5,383 bases of DNA from Bacillota bacterium (GTDB lineage: Bacteria > Bacillota > Clostridia > Tissierellales > Sporanaerobacteraceae): contig JAKPAR010000055.1 of assembly GCA_029779375.1 (NCBI GenBank), forward strand, positions 1 through 5,383, in the 5' to 3' direction. The position numbers and the translations under genes were made by a program. A model generated the notes under the pieces. That model searched no databases. It had not been told where the DNA came from and saw only the letters and a list, made by a program, of their open reading frames with translations. Positions 1 through 5,383 of this stretch are shown piece after piece (within the stretch, counting starts at the first letter, position 1; each line of letters starts with the position of its first letter).

Positions 1-16
1 AAATTTATAATATTTT

Positions 17-23
17 AAGGAGG
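17..23 (+). promoter_or_regulatory. Ribosome binding site of hpt
   Basis: AAGGAGG, a perfect anti-16S match, lies 6 nt before the ATG at 30 and fixes that start. The 16 bases before it are A/T only and include stop codons in two frames (TAA at 8-10 and 16-18), so the tail of an upstream gene such as tilS could end here, but nothing in so short a piece supports naming it. Confidence 0.85.
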
Positions 24-29
24 AGAAAA

Positions 30-563
30 ATGAAGGATTTTGTTAAGGAGGTACTTGTTTCCAAGGAAGATATTGAAAAAAGAGTAAGGGAACTAGGAAC
101 GCAAATTACCGAAGATTATAGAGGGAAAGATTTGATGCTAGTTGGTATACTAAAAGGAGCAGCAATATTTATGGCAGATCTCGCTAGAAATATCGATATA
201 CCATTAACTATGGATTTTATGGCTGTATCTAGTTATGGAAATGCAACTCAGTCTTCAGGAGTAGTTAGAATAGTTAAAGATTTGGATACAAGCATTGAAG
301 GAAAAGATATTTTAATTGTTGAAGATATAATTGATACTGGTTTAACATTAGGTTATTTAACAGATAATCTCACAAAGAGAGGGGCAAGAAGTGTAAGAAT
401 ATGTACATTGTTGGATAAGCCAGAAAGAAGAAAAGTAAATGTTCCAGTAGATTATAGGGGTTTTATAATACCAGATGAATTTGTAGTTGGATATGGGATA
501 GACTATGCTGAAAAATATAGAAATTTGCCATATATATCATCTTTAAAAGAAGAAGCACTATAG
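30..563 (+). CDS. hpt: Hypoxanthine (guanine) phosphoribosyltransferase
   Basis: A cytosolic purine-salvage enzyme that joins hypoxanthine (usually also guanine) to PRPP, giving IMP/GMP and pyrophosphate. The 177-residue length is normal for the bacterial family. Visible motifs in order are the pyrophosphate loop Leu-Lys-Gly at residues 41-43, the flexible-loop motif SSYG at 67-70, the PRPP-binding motif with the acidic pair Glu98-Asp99 in VEDIIDTG (97-104), the purine-contacting Lys130, and the C-terminal [16 protein letters not shown] block (153-168) that closes over the base. No domain is missing. The ATG at 30 has an ideal ribosome binding site 6 nt upstream. The next gene is ftsH, 110 nt downstream; this order is typical of Firmicutes (usually tilS-hpt-ftsH). 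No GC-rich terminator follows, so some read-through into ftsH is likely. Identity is secure; preference for hypoxanthine over guanine cannot be read from the sequence. Confidence 0.97.
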   Translation: MKDFVKEVLVSKEDIEKRVRELGTQITEDYRGKDLMLVGILKGAAIFMADLARNIDIPLTMDFMAVSSYGNATQSSGVVRIVKDLDTSIEGKDILIVEDIIDTGLTLGYLTDNLTKRGARSVRICTLLDKPERRKVNVPVDYRGFIIPDEFVVGYGIDYAEKYRNLPYISSLKEEAL

Positions 564-599
564 TTAAATTTAAAAACGCAAAATGTCATTGATCAATCA

Positions 600-628
600 T
601 TGTTTTTTAAAATAAAATGTGTTATAAT
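600..628 (+). promoter_or_regulatory. Predicted housekeeping-sigma promoter of ftsH (extended -10)
   Basis: A consensus -10 TATAAT lies at 623-628, with the extended element TGt directly before it (620-622). A weak -35 TTGTTT at 600-605 is separated by an ideal 17-nt spacer. Transcription should start near 635, leaving a leader of about 39 nt before the TTG start of ftsH. A 10-bp palindrome ATTGATCAAT (588-597) sits just upstream of the -35 and could be an operator. The extended -10 probably compensates for the poor -35. This is a motif match, not a mapped start. Confidence 0.7.
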
Positions 629-660
629 TTGAAAATATACGATTATGCCCAGTTTAAGAA

Positions 661-666
661 GGGAGG
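661..666 (+). promoter_or_regulatory. Ribosome binding site that sets the ftsH start at TTG 674
   Basis: GGGAGG at 661-666 is 7 nt before TTG 674. The in-frame ATG at 617 has no Shine-Dalgarno-like purine run before it (only T- and A-rich sequence) and overlaps the promoter region, so this site decides for the TTG. Confidence 0.85.
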
Positions 667-673
667 ACTTAGT

Positions 674-2500
674 TTGAGAAAATTTTTTAGAGGCGTGAGC
701 TTCTATTTGCTTATACTTATCATAATAATTCTAGTAGTTGAAATGGTGGGAAAAGATGTAGAGCCAGTTGTCGAAATAGATGCTATACAACTTATAGAAC
801 ATTTAAAAAATGAAGATGTTGAAAGTATAAAAAGTGTAAGAAGTGCTGGCGGGATCACTATAAAGGGTAAATTAAAAGATAATACTCAATTTACCACGAT
901 TTTGCCAGAGGAATTACAGGATACCTATAAAAAATATGTGGAACCACAGATAGAAAAAGGTAAAATAAAAGCCTATAAAGGAGAAGAAGAAACAGGAACT
1001 CCTTTTATACTTGAAGCATTGCCAACTATTTTTATGATTCTCATATTTGTTGTTATATGGTTTACATTTATGCAACAATCTCAAGGTGGTGGAGGAAATC
1101 GAGTCATGTCTTTTGGCAAAAGCAAAGCTAGAATGCATAAAGACGATGAAACTCAAAAAGTTACTTTTGCCGATGTAGCAGGGCTTGAAGAGGAAAAAGA
1201 AGAATTAAAAGAAATTGTGGATTTTTTGAAGAGCCCTAGAAAATATATCGAATTGGGTGCAAGAATTCCCAAGGGGGTACTTCTTGTAGGGCCTCCAGGG
1301 ACAGGAAAAACCTATTTAAGTAAGGCAGTTGCAGGAGAAGCAGGAGTACCATTTTTTAGCATCAGTGGTTCTGATTTTGTAGAAATGTTTGTTGGTGTGG
1401 GTGCTAGTCGTGTAAGAGATTTGTTTGAACAAGCAAAGAAAAATTCACCATGTATAATTTTTATAGATGAAATTGATGCAGTAGGTAGAAGAAGAGGTGC
1501 AGGTCTTGGTGGTGGTCATGATGAGAGAGAACAGACATTGAATCAATTGTTAGTTGAGATGGATGGCTTTGGTACAAATGAAGGTATAATAGTTATGGCT
1601 GCTACAAATAGGCCAGATATTCTTGACCCAGCTCTTCTTAGACCAGGAAGATTTGATAGGCAAGTGTATGTAGGCGTGCCAGATGTAAAGGGAAGAGAGG
1701 CCATACTTAAAATTCATACTAGAAATAAGCCTCTTGCAGAAGATGTAGATTTAAAAGTTGTAGCTAAGAGAACTCCTGGATTTACACCAGCTGATCTTGA
1801 AAATTTAATAAATGAATCGGCACTACTTGCTGCCAGAAACAATTTAAAAGAAATACCTATGAAACTTATAGAGGAAGCCTCAATAAAAGTATTGGCAGGT
1901 CCTGAAAAGAAAAGCAGAGTTGTAAGCGAAAAAGAAAGAAGACTTACTGCATATCATGAAGCAGGTCATGCAGTTACAGCACGACTTCTTCCAAATGCAG
2001 ATCCAGTTCATATGGTAACTATTATTCCTAGGGGTATGGCTGGAGGGTTTACAGCATATCTTCCTGAAGAAGATAGATCTTATATGACCAAAAAACAAAT
2101 GGAAGATGAAATAGTTCAGATGCTTGGTGGAAGAGTAGCAGAAGCATTGGTTCTTGGAGATATAAGTACTGGGGCACAAAATGATATAGAAAGAGCTACA
2201 AAACTTGCAAGAAAAATGGTTACTCACTATGGAATGAGTGAAAATTTGGGGCCTATGACTTATGGAACAGATGATGAAGAAGTGTTTATAGGAAGAGATT
2301 TTGGAAGGGCAAGGAATTATAGTGAGGAAGTAGCTGCTGCTATAGATAAAGAAATGAGAAATATTATAGACAAAGCATATCAGAGAGCAGAAGAACTATT
2401 GTCTGAAAATATGAATAAACTTCATAGAGTTGCAGAAGAACTTCTTGAAAAAGAAACCCTTGATGCAAAAGAATTTGAAGAAATATTCATGAGTGCATAA
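674..2500 (+). CDS. ftsH: ATP-dependent membrane zinc metalloprotease FtsH
   Basis: A hexameric AAA+ protease of the cytoplasmic membrane that extracts and degrades unassembled membrane proteins and some short-lived cytosolic regulators. From the TTG at 674 it has 608 residues, normal for the family. In order: a short basic N-terminus (RKFFR), membrane segment 1 (about 8-25), an extracytoplasmic domain of about 85 residues, membrane segment 2 (about 112-133), and a Gly-rich linker (138-141). The AAA+ module follows, with Walker A GPPGTGKT (206-213), pore motif FVG (239-241), Walker B IIFIDEID (261-268) and a second region of homology ending in LRPGRFDR with arginine fingers Arg323 and Arg326. 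The M41 peptidase domain has the zinc site HEAGH (428-432) and likely third ligand Asp504 in STGAQND. All catalytic residues are present. An ATG at 617 would add 19 residues, but it lacks a ribosome binding site and overlaps the predicted promoter, and the added stretch ([12 protein letters not shown]...) does not resemble an FtsH N-terminus. A strong terminator begins at the next base after the stop. Confidence 0.97.
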   Translation: MRKFFRGVSFYLLILIIIILVVEMVGKDVEPVVEIDAIQLIEHLKNEDVESIKSVRSAGGITIKGKLKDNTQFTTILPEELQDTYKKYVEPQIEKGKIKAYKGEEETGTPFILEALPTIFMILIFVVIWFTFMQQSQGGGGNRVMSFGKSKARMHKDDETQKVTFADVAGLEEEKEELKEIVDFLKSPRKYIELGARIPKGVLLVGPPGTGKTYLSKAVAGEAGVPFFSISGSDFVEMFVGVGASRVRDLFEQAKKNSPCIIFIDEIDAVGRRRGAGLGGGHDEREQTLNQLLVEMDGFGTNEGIIVMAATNRPDILDPALLRPGRFDRQVYVGVPDVKGREAILKIHTRNKPLAEDVDLKVVAKRTPGFTPADLENLINESALLAARNNLKEIPMKLIEEASIKVLAGPEKKSRVVSEKERRLTAYHEAGHAVTARLLPNADPVHMVTIIPRGMAGGFTAYLPEEDRSYMTKKQMEDEIVQMLGGRVAEALVLGDISTGAQNDIERATKLARKMVTHYGMSENLGPMTYGTDDEEVFIGRDFGRARNYSEEVAAAIDKEMRNIIDKAYQRAEELLSENMNKLHRVAEELLEKETLDAKEFEEIFMSA

Positions 2501-2531
2501 GGTAGTTAACAAAAGTTAACTACCTTTTTTT
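2501..2531 (+). terminator. Rho-independent terminator after ftsH
   Basis: A perfect 10-bp stem, GGTAGTTAAC (2501-2510) paired with GTTAACTACC (2515-2524), closes an AAAA loop and runs straight into seven T (2525-2531), then a C and six more T. It begins on the base after the ftsH TAA. The opposite strand has no U-run on leaving the hairpin, so it should act only on rightward transcription. It separates the hpt-ftsH unit from the mutase operon. Confidence 0.95.
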
Positions 2532-2572
2532 CTTTTTTGTTAAGATTATTTAAAGAGGAAAAAGTGAATTTA

Positions 2573-2579
2573 TGTCGAA
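2573..2579 (+). promoter_or_regulatory. Possible Spo0A box upstream of the mutase operon
   Basis: TGTCGAA is an exact match to the core 0A box bound by the sporulation master regulator Spo0A in Bacillus and clostridia. It lies about 80 nt upstream of the predicted -10 of the mutase operon and is one of few G/C-containing stretches in this very AT-rich gap. A second copy occurs inside the ftsH coding region (769-775), so chance is a real alternative. Whether the organism has Spo0A is not known from the window. Confidence 0.3.
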
Positions 2580-2600
2580 TATTTACTTAGATTATGCAAC

Positions 2601-2634
2601 ATTTATTTCATTTTAAAATATTTTTGAAATAAAT
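2601..2634. repeat. Perfect 10-bp inverted repeat upstream of the mutase operon
   Basis: ATTTATTTCA (2601-2610) and TGAAATAAAT (2625-2634) are exact reverse complements around a 14-nt A/T spacer. The dyad sits just upstream of the predicted -35, a usual place for a regulator site. No T-run follows, and a stem with only one G:C pair would be weak in RNA, so a protein-binding DNA site is likelier than a terminator. In such AT-rich DNA chance dyads are not rare. Confidence 0.5.
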
Positions 2635-2651
2635 ATTGCAAAAATATTTAT
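2629..2651. repeat. Perfect 9-bp inverted repeat over the predicted mutase promoter
   Basis: ATAAATATT (2629-2637) and AATATTTAT (2643-2651) are exact reverse complements separated by GCAAA. The dyad covers the candidate -35 TTGCAA (2636-2641), ends 4 nt before the first TATAAT and shares 6 nt with the preceding inverted repeat. A repressor bound here would block RNA polymerase. All stem pairs are A:T, so this is a candidate operator only. Confidence 0.45.
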
Positions 2652-2666
2652 ATTGTATAATATAAT
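2636..2666 (+). promoter_or_regulatory. Probable promoter of the mutase-meaB operon
   Basis: Two consensus -10 elements overlap by one base, TATAAT at 2656-2661 and at 2661-2666. The nearest -35-like hexamer, TTGCAA at 2636-2641, is 19 nt from the second and 14 nt from the first, so neither pairing is ideal. A better -35 (TTGAAA, 2624-2629) is 26 nt from the first TATAAT and too far. A third TATAAT at 2684-2689 has no -35 partner. With the ftsH terminator upstream and no other start signal, a promoter in this region is expected, giving a leader of roughly 75 nt; the exact element is uncertain. The leader shows no B12-box (GCCACTG-like) sequence, so no cobalamin riboswitch is evident. Confidence 0.45.
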
Positions 2667-2743
2667 AGTTTATAGGGATAAGTTATAATTAAATTAGGAA
2701 AAGGATTTCATTTTCATATGCTAAAATATGAGGAGGGGAAAGG

Positions 2744-4423
2744 ATGTTTGATGAAAAGAAAATTGAAGAAATAAAGGCTGGGAGAGAAAATTGGGAAAAT
2801 GGGAAGGTGAAAAAGGCAATAGATAAATTTCCAGAGAGAAAAGAAAAATTTACTACTAGTTCCGGATTTGAAGTAAAAAGACTTTATACCCCAGAAGATA
2901 TAGAAGATTTTGATTACAATGAAAAATTAGGTTATCCAGGACAGTATCCGTTTACAAGAGGAGTCCAACCTACAATGTATAGGGGAAGACTTTGGACAAT
3001 GAGGCAATATGCAGGTTTTGCTACAGCAGAAGAATCAAACAAGAGATATAAGTACTTGTTAGAGCAAGGACAAACAGGACTTAGTGTTGCTTTTGATTTG
3101 CCTACTCAAATTGGATACGATTCAGACCATGCTCTTAGTGAAGGTGAAGTAGGAAAAGTAGGAGTTGCTATTGATTCATTAAAGGATATGGAAATATTAT
3201 TTGATGGTATACCGTTAGATAAAGTAAGTACTTCCATGACTATAAATGCTCCAGCTAGCGTATTACTTGCTATGTATATTGCAGTGGCAGAAAAGCAAGG
3301 TGTATCTAAAGATAAACTCAGAGGTACTATTCAAAATGATATTTTAAAAGAATATATTGCTAGGGGTACTTATATATTTCCACCAGAACCTTCAATGAGG
3401 CTTATTACAGACATATTTGAATACTGTTCAAAGGAAGTACCAAAATGGAATACTATAAGCATTAGCGGCTATCATATAAGAGAAGCTGGTTCTACAGCAG
3501 CTCAAGAGGTTGCATTTACTTTAGCAGATGGAATTGCTTATGTAGAGGCTGCACTTAAAGCAGGATTAGATGTGGATGATTTTGCACCTAGACTTTCATT
3601 CTTCTTCAATGCACATAACAATTTATTAGAGGAAGTAGCTAAGTTTAGAGCAGCAAGAAGAATTTGGGCAAATATCATGAAAAATAGATTTCAAGCAAAA
3701 AAAGAAAAATCTATGATGCTTAAATTCCATACACAAACTGCAGGTTCTACTCTTACAGCACAACAACCAGATAACAATATTATAAGAGTTACTATACAGA
3801 CTCTTGCAGCAGTGCTTGGAGGAACTCAGTCTTTACACACCAACTCAAGAGATGAGGCATTGGCATTGCCAACAGAAGAATCTGTAAGAATAGCTCTAAG
3901 AACTCAACAAATAGTAGGCTATGAAAGTGGAGTTACAGATACTATAGATCCATTAGCAGGATCCTATTATATAGAGAGTTTGACAGATAAAATCGAGGAA
4001 GAAGCTATGAGATATATAGAGACAATAGATGAACTTGGAGGAGCACCTAAAGCTATTGCAAAAGGATATATACAAAAAGAAATACAAAATAGTTCATATA
4101 AATATCAAATGGCAGTAGAAGCTCAAGAAGAAATAGTAGTAGGAGTAAATAAATTCCAAATCGAAGAGGAACAACACAAGGATATATTGAGAGTTGATCC
4201 TGAAGTTGAAAGACTTCAAAGAGAAAAATTGTCACAATTAAGAAAACAAAGAGATAATGAAAAAGTAGATGAATCTTTGAAAAAATTGGGAAAGGCTGCA
4301 GAGGGAGAAGAAAATTTGATGCCATTTATATTGGAAGCAGTAAAGACTTATGCAACTTTAGGAGAAATATGTGATGTTTTAAGAGAAGTATTTGGCGAGT
4401 ATGAACAATCAGTAATTTTATAG
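2744..4423 (+). CDS. mcmA1: Methylmalonyl-CoA mutase, large catalytic subunit (lacks B12-binding domain)
   Basis: Catalytic subunit of a coenzyme-B12-dependent acyl-CoA mutase, expected to interconvert (R)-methylmalonyl-CoA and succinyl-CoA by a radical mechanism in the cytosol. Its 559 residues cover the N-terminal linker and TIM-barrel substrate domain; no DxHxxG motif is present, as the cobalamin domain is the next gene. Recognisable blocks include [18 protein letters not shown] (75-92), [10 protein letters not shown] (112-121), SMTINAPA (164-171), [11 protein letters not shown] (194-204), YIFPPEPSM (210-218), [11 protein letters not shown] (239-249) and APRLSFFF (281-288). As I recall Propionibacterium mutase numbering, the residues that distinguish methylmalonyl- from isobutyryl-CoA mutase, Tyr89 and Arg207, are both kept, as are Gln197, His244 and Arg283. 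Isobutyryl-CoA mutases carry Phe and Gln at the two discriminating sites. Other stretches (RGRLWT, FNAHNN) look more like the isobutyryl/archaeal-type branch. The ATG at 2744 has AGGAGG (2731-2736) 7 nt upstream. It leads an operon with the B12 subunit and meaB. Mutase identity is secure; substrate is inferred from the residues. Confidence 0.93.
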   Translation: MFDEKKIEEIKAGRENWENGKVKKAIDKFPERKEKFTTSSGFEVKRLYTPEDIEDFDYNEKLGYPGQYPFTRGVQPTMYRGRLWTMRQYAGFATAEESNKRYKYLLEQGQTGLSVAFDLPTQIGYDSDHALSEGEVGKVGVAIDSLKDMEILFDGIPLDKVSTSMTINAPASVLLAMYIAVAEKQGVSKDKLRGTIQNDILKEYIARGTYIFPPEPSMRLITDIFEYCSKEVPKWNTISISGYHIREAGSTAAQEVAFTLADGIAYVEAALKAGLDVDDFAPRLSFFFNAHNNLLEEVAKFRAARRIWANIMKNRFQAKKEKSMMLKFHTQTAGSTLTAQQPDNNIIRVTIQTLAAVLGGTQSLHTNSRDEALALPTEESVRIALRTQQIVGYESGVTDTIDPLAGSYYIESLTDKIEEEAMRYIETIDELGGAPKAIAKGYIQKEIQNSSYKYQMAVEAQEEIVVGVNKFQIEEEQHKDILRVDPEVERLQREKLSQLRKQRDNEKVDESLKKLGKAAEGEENLMPFILEAVKTYATLGEICDVLREVFGEYEQSVIL

Positions 4424-4468
4424 TTTATATTAAGAAAACAAATTTTTTATGAAAAGGGAGGCAAAAAT

Positions 4469-4864
4469 ATGGATAGACCAATTAGAGTATTGGTAGCAAA
4501 ACCAGGTCTTGATGGACATGATAGAGGAGCTAAAGTTGTCGCAAGAGCACTTAGAGATGCTGGAATGGAAGTTATATATACAGGACTTAGACAGACACCA
4601 GAACAAATAGTAGCAGCTGCTATACAAGAAGACGTTGATGTGGTTGCTATGAGCATACTATCAGGAGCTCATAATCACTTGTTTCCAAAGGTAGTAAATT
4701 TGCTTAGAGAACAAGGTGTTGATGATGTACTTATATTGGGAGGTGGCGTAATACCTGAAGATGATATTCCAGGTCTAAAAGAGGCAGGGGTAGAGGCAAT
4801 ATTTACACCGGGCACTTCTACAAAGGATATTGTTGAGTATATACAGACTCATATAAAAAGATAA
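4469..4864 (+). CDS. mcmA2: Methylmalonyl-CoA mutase, small cobalamin-binding subunit
   Basis: A stand-alone B12-binding subunit of 131 residues that is expected to pair with the large subunit encoded just upstream and hold adenosylcobalamin base-off/His-on. It matches the C-terminal Rossmann-like domain of fused mutases. The cobalamin signature DGHDRG (15-20) supplies Asp15 and the cobalt-ligating His17 with Gly20, followed by the S-x-L motif (Ser62, Leu64) and the Gly-rich turn GGGVIP (91-96) that line the nucleotide tail pocket. The start at 4469 has a strong AGGGAGG site (4455-4461) 7 nt upstream. The 45-nt gap after the large-subunit gene contains no terminator, and the meaB start follows 17 nt after this stop, so the three genes should be co-transcribed. 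The short N-terminus before the domain excludes a methionine-synthase or glutamate-mutase-type fusion. Small free B12 subunits also serve related mutases, so the substrate follows from the partner subunit. Confidence 0.94.
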   Translation: MDRPIRVLVAKPGLDGHDRGAKVVARALRDAGMEVIYTGLRQTPEQIVAAAIQEDVDVVAMSILSGAHNHLFPKVVNLLREQGVDDVLILGGGVIPEDDIPGLKEAGVEAIFTPGTSTKDIVEYIQTHIKR

Positions 4865-4867
4865 TAC

Positions 4868-4873
4868 AGGTGG
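4868..4873 (+). promoter_or_regulatory. Ribosome binding site setting the meaB start at TTG 4882
   Basis: AGGTGG lies 8 nt before TTG 4882. An in-frame TAG (4879-4881) immediately precedes that TTG, so no earlier start is possible. The next in-frame candidate (TTG 4888) is 14 nt from the site, and the first ATG (4942) would remove 20 residues that fit the family N-terminus. Confidence 0.7.
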
Positions 4874-4881
4874 TGTTATAG

Positions 4882-5383
4882 TTGAATTTGGAAGAAAGGC
4901 TGCTTAAAGGTGATAAGAGAGCTTGTGCAAGGCTTATAACTATGGTAGAAAACAATGAAAAAGAAGCCTTTGATATTTTGAAGAACTTGTATGAACATAC
5001 AGGAAATGCTTATATAGTAGGGATCACTGGACCTCCTGGAAGTGGTAAGAGTACTCTTACAGATAGACTTACAAAAGAGCTTGTAAAGAGAGGAAAAAAA
5101 GTAGGTATCATAGCCATAGATCCCACAAGTCCTTTTACAGGAGGGGCTATACTTGGAGATAGAATTAGAATGAGTGATTTGGCTTTGAATAGTAATGTAT
5201 TCATAAGAAGTATGGGCACAAGAGGATCTCTTGGTGGACTTTCTAAGGCTACTCAAGGGGCAGTGAAAGTTCTTGATATATATGGAGCTGACATAATTTT
5301 CATAGAGACAGTAGGAGTAGGTCAGTCGGAAGTTGATATTGTCAAAATGGCAGATACTGTTCTTATGGTTATGGTTCCAAATT
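4882..5383 (+). CDS. meaB: Methylmalonyl-CoA mutase GTPase chaperone MeaB (ArgK/YgfD family), 3' end outside window
   Basis: A G3E-family GTPase that binds methylmalonyl-CoA mutase, gates delivery of adenosylcobalamin and protects or rescues the enzyme from inactivation. From the TTG at 4882, 167 codons are visible before the window ends; the family is usually somewhat over 300 residues, so about half is missing. The N-terminal helix region LLKGDKRACARLITMVEN (7-24) is typical. It is followed by the P-loop GPPGSGKST (50-58), the DPTSPFTGGAILGDRIRM stretch (80-97), SMGTRGSLGGLS (110-121) and the ETVGVGQSEVD block (142-152), with the core strand VLMVMVP starting at 160. The guanine-specificity NKxD motif would lie beyond the edge. 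The ORF stays open to the last base with no frameshift. Its place directly behind the two mutase subunits supports a role as their dedicated chaperone; older annotations of this family as an arginine/ornithine transport ATPase (ArgK) are superseded. Confidence 0.95.
   Translation, partial: MNLEERLLKGDKRACARLITMVENNEKEAFDILKNLYEHTGNAYIVGITGPPGSGKSTLTDRLTKELVKRGKKVGIIAIDPTSPFTGGAILGDRIRMSDLALNSNVFIRSMGTRGSLGGLSKATQGAVKVLDIYGADIIFIETVGVGQSEVDIVKMADTVLMVMVPN

Noticed and set aside
6..11. TATAAT at the left edge as a promoter for hpt
   Set aside because: A start about 7 nt downstream would fall on the ribosome binding site and leave no leader, and the -35 would lie outside the window. The match is likely chance in A/T-only sequence.
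569..611. Possible terminator between hpt and ftsH (TTTAAAAA paired with TTTTTAAA, next to a T-run)
   Set aside because: The eight-pair stem is all A:T with a 27-nt loop and far too weak for an intrinsic terminator; the T-run is part of the stem and overlaps the ftsH -35.
769..775. TGTCGAA inside ftsH as a functional Spo0A box
   Set aside because: It lies well inside coding sequence (residues 32-34, Val-Val-Glu) more than 130 nt downstream of the predicted transcription start. It is kept only as a reminder that the heptamer occurs by chance here.
914..1156. Antisense ORF of 80 codons inside ftsH
   Set aside because: Phe/Cys/Ser-rich translation typical of the complement of an AT-rich gene. 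It has no family resemblance and lies fully within the conserved FtsH coding sequence. The same holds for the antisense ORFs at 1880-2227, 4053-4325, 4430-4627, 4447-4656, 4876-5256 and 5010-5219.
2626..2640. Sigma-54 promoter suggested by TTGCA at 2636-2640
   Set aside because: The required GG dinucleotide about 12 nt upstream of the GC is absent (position 2626-2627 is GA), so only half of the -24/-12 signature is present.
2532..2743. Cobalamin riboswitch before the B12-dependent mutase operon
   Set aside because: The region has almost no G/C-rich stems and no GCCACTG-like B12 box; such riboswitches usually control B12 synthesis and transport or B12-independent isozymes rather than B12-dependent mutases.
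2718..2774. Short upstream ORF from ATG 2718 overlapping the mutase start
   Set aside because: It has no ribosome binding site, its codons run through the mutase Shine-Dalgarno in another frame, and it stops after about 18 codons; it is best read as chance.

Overview
The window is a low-G+C stretch (roughly one third G+C by eye). Its codons are A/T-ending, arginine is mostly AGA, and strong AAGGAGG-type ribosome binding sites and two TTG starts are present. This points to an anaerobic Firmicute of the Clostridia/Tissierellia kind. That assignment rests on composition and gene order, since no marker gene in the window fixes the genus. All genes are on the + strand, and no RNA gene, mobile element or CRISPR array was seen.

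Layout: (1) 30-563, hpt, hypoxanthine phosphoribosyltransferase. (2) 674-2500, ftsH, the membrane AAA+ zinc protease. The hpt-ftsH pair is a classical Firmicute housekeeping neighbourhood, usually preceded by tilS. An extended -10 promoter lies between the two genes, so ftsH probably has its own transcript as well as read-through from hpt. The promoter overlaps the upstream ATG at 617, which supports starting ftsH at the TTG at 674. (3) 2501-2531, a perfect 10-bp hairpin with a T-run directly after the ftsH stop closes this unit. (4) 2532-2743, an AT-rich intergenic region with a Spo0A-box-like heptamer, two overlapping perfect inverted repeats and nested TATAAT elements. It is the likely control region of the next operon. 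(5) 2744-4423, 4469-4864 and 4882 to the window edge: a split coenzyme-B12-dependent methylmalonyl-CoA mutase (catalytic subunit, then separate cobalamin-binding subunit), followed by its GTPase chaperone MeaB, which is cut off by the window end.

The three mutase genes form one tight operon (gaps of 45 and 17 nt). Together they would interconvert succinyl-CoA and (R)-methylmalonyl-CoA. The large subunit binds the acyl-CoA and runs the radical rearrangement, the small subunit carries the B12 cofactor through DxHxxG, and MeaB gates cofactor loading and protects or reactivates the enzyme. In anaerobes of this kind the module normally belongs to a propionate/succinate or amino-acid fermentation route, with epimerase and a biotin-dependent decarboxylase/carboxyltransferase nearby. 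Those genes would lie beyond the right edge and are not seen.

No gene here looks like a new system. The points most worth checking are regulatory (the region before the mutase operon) and the hybrid sequence character of the mutase large subunit.
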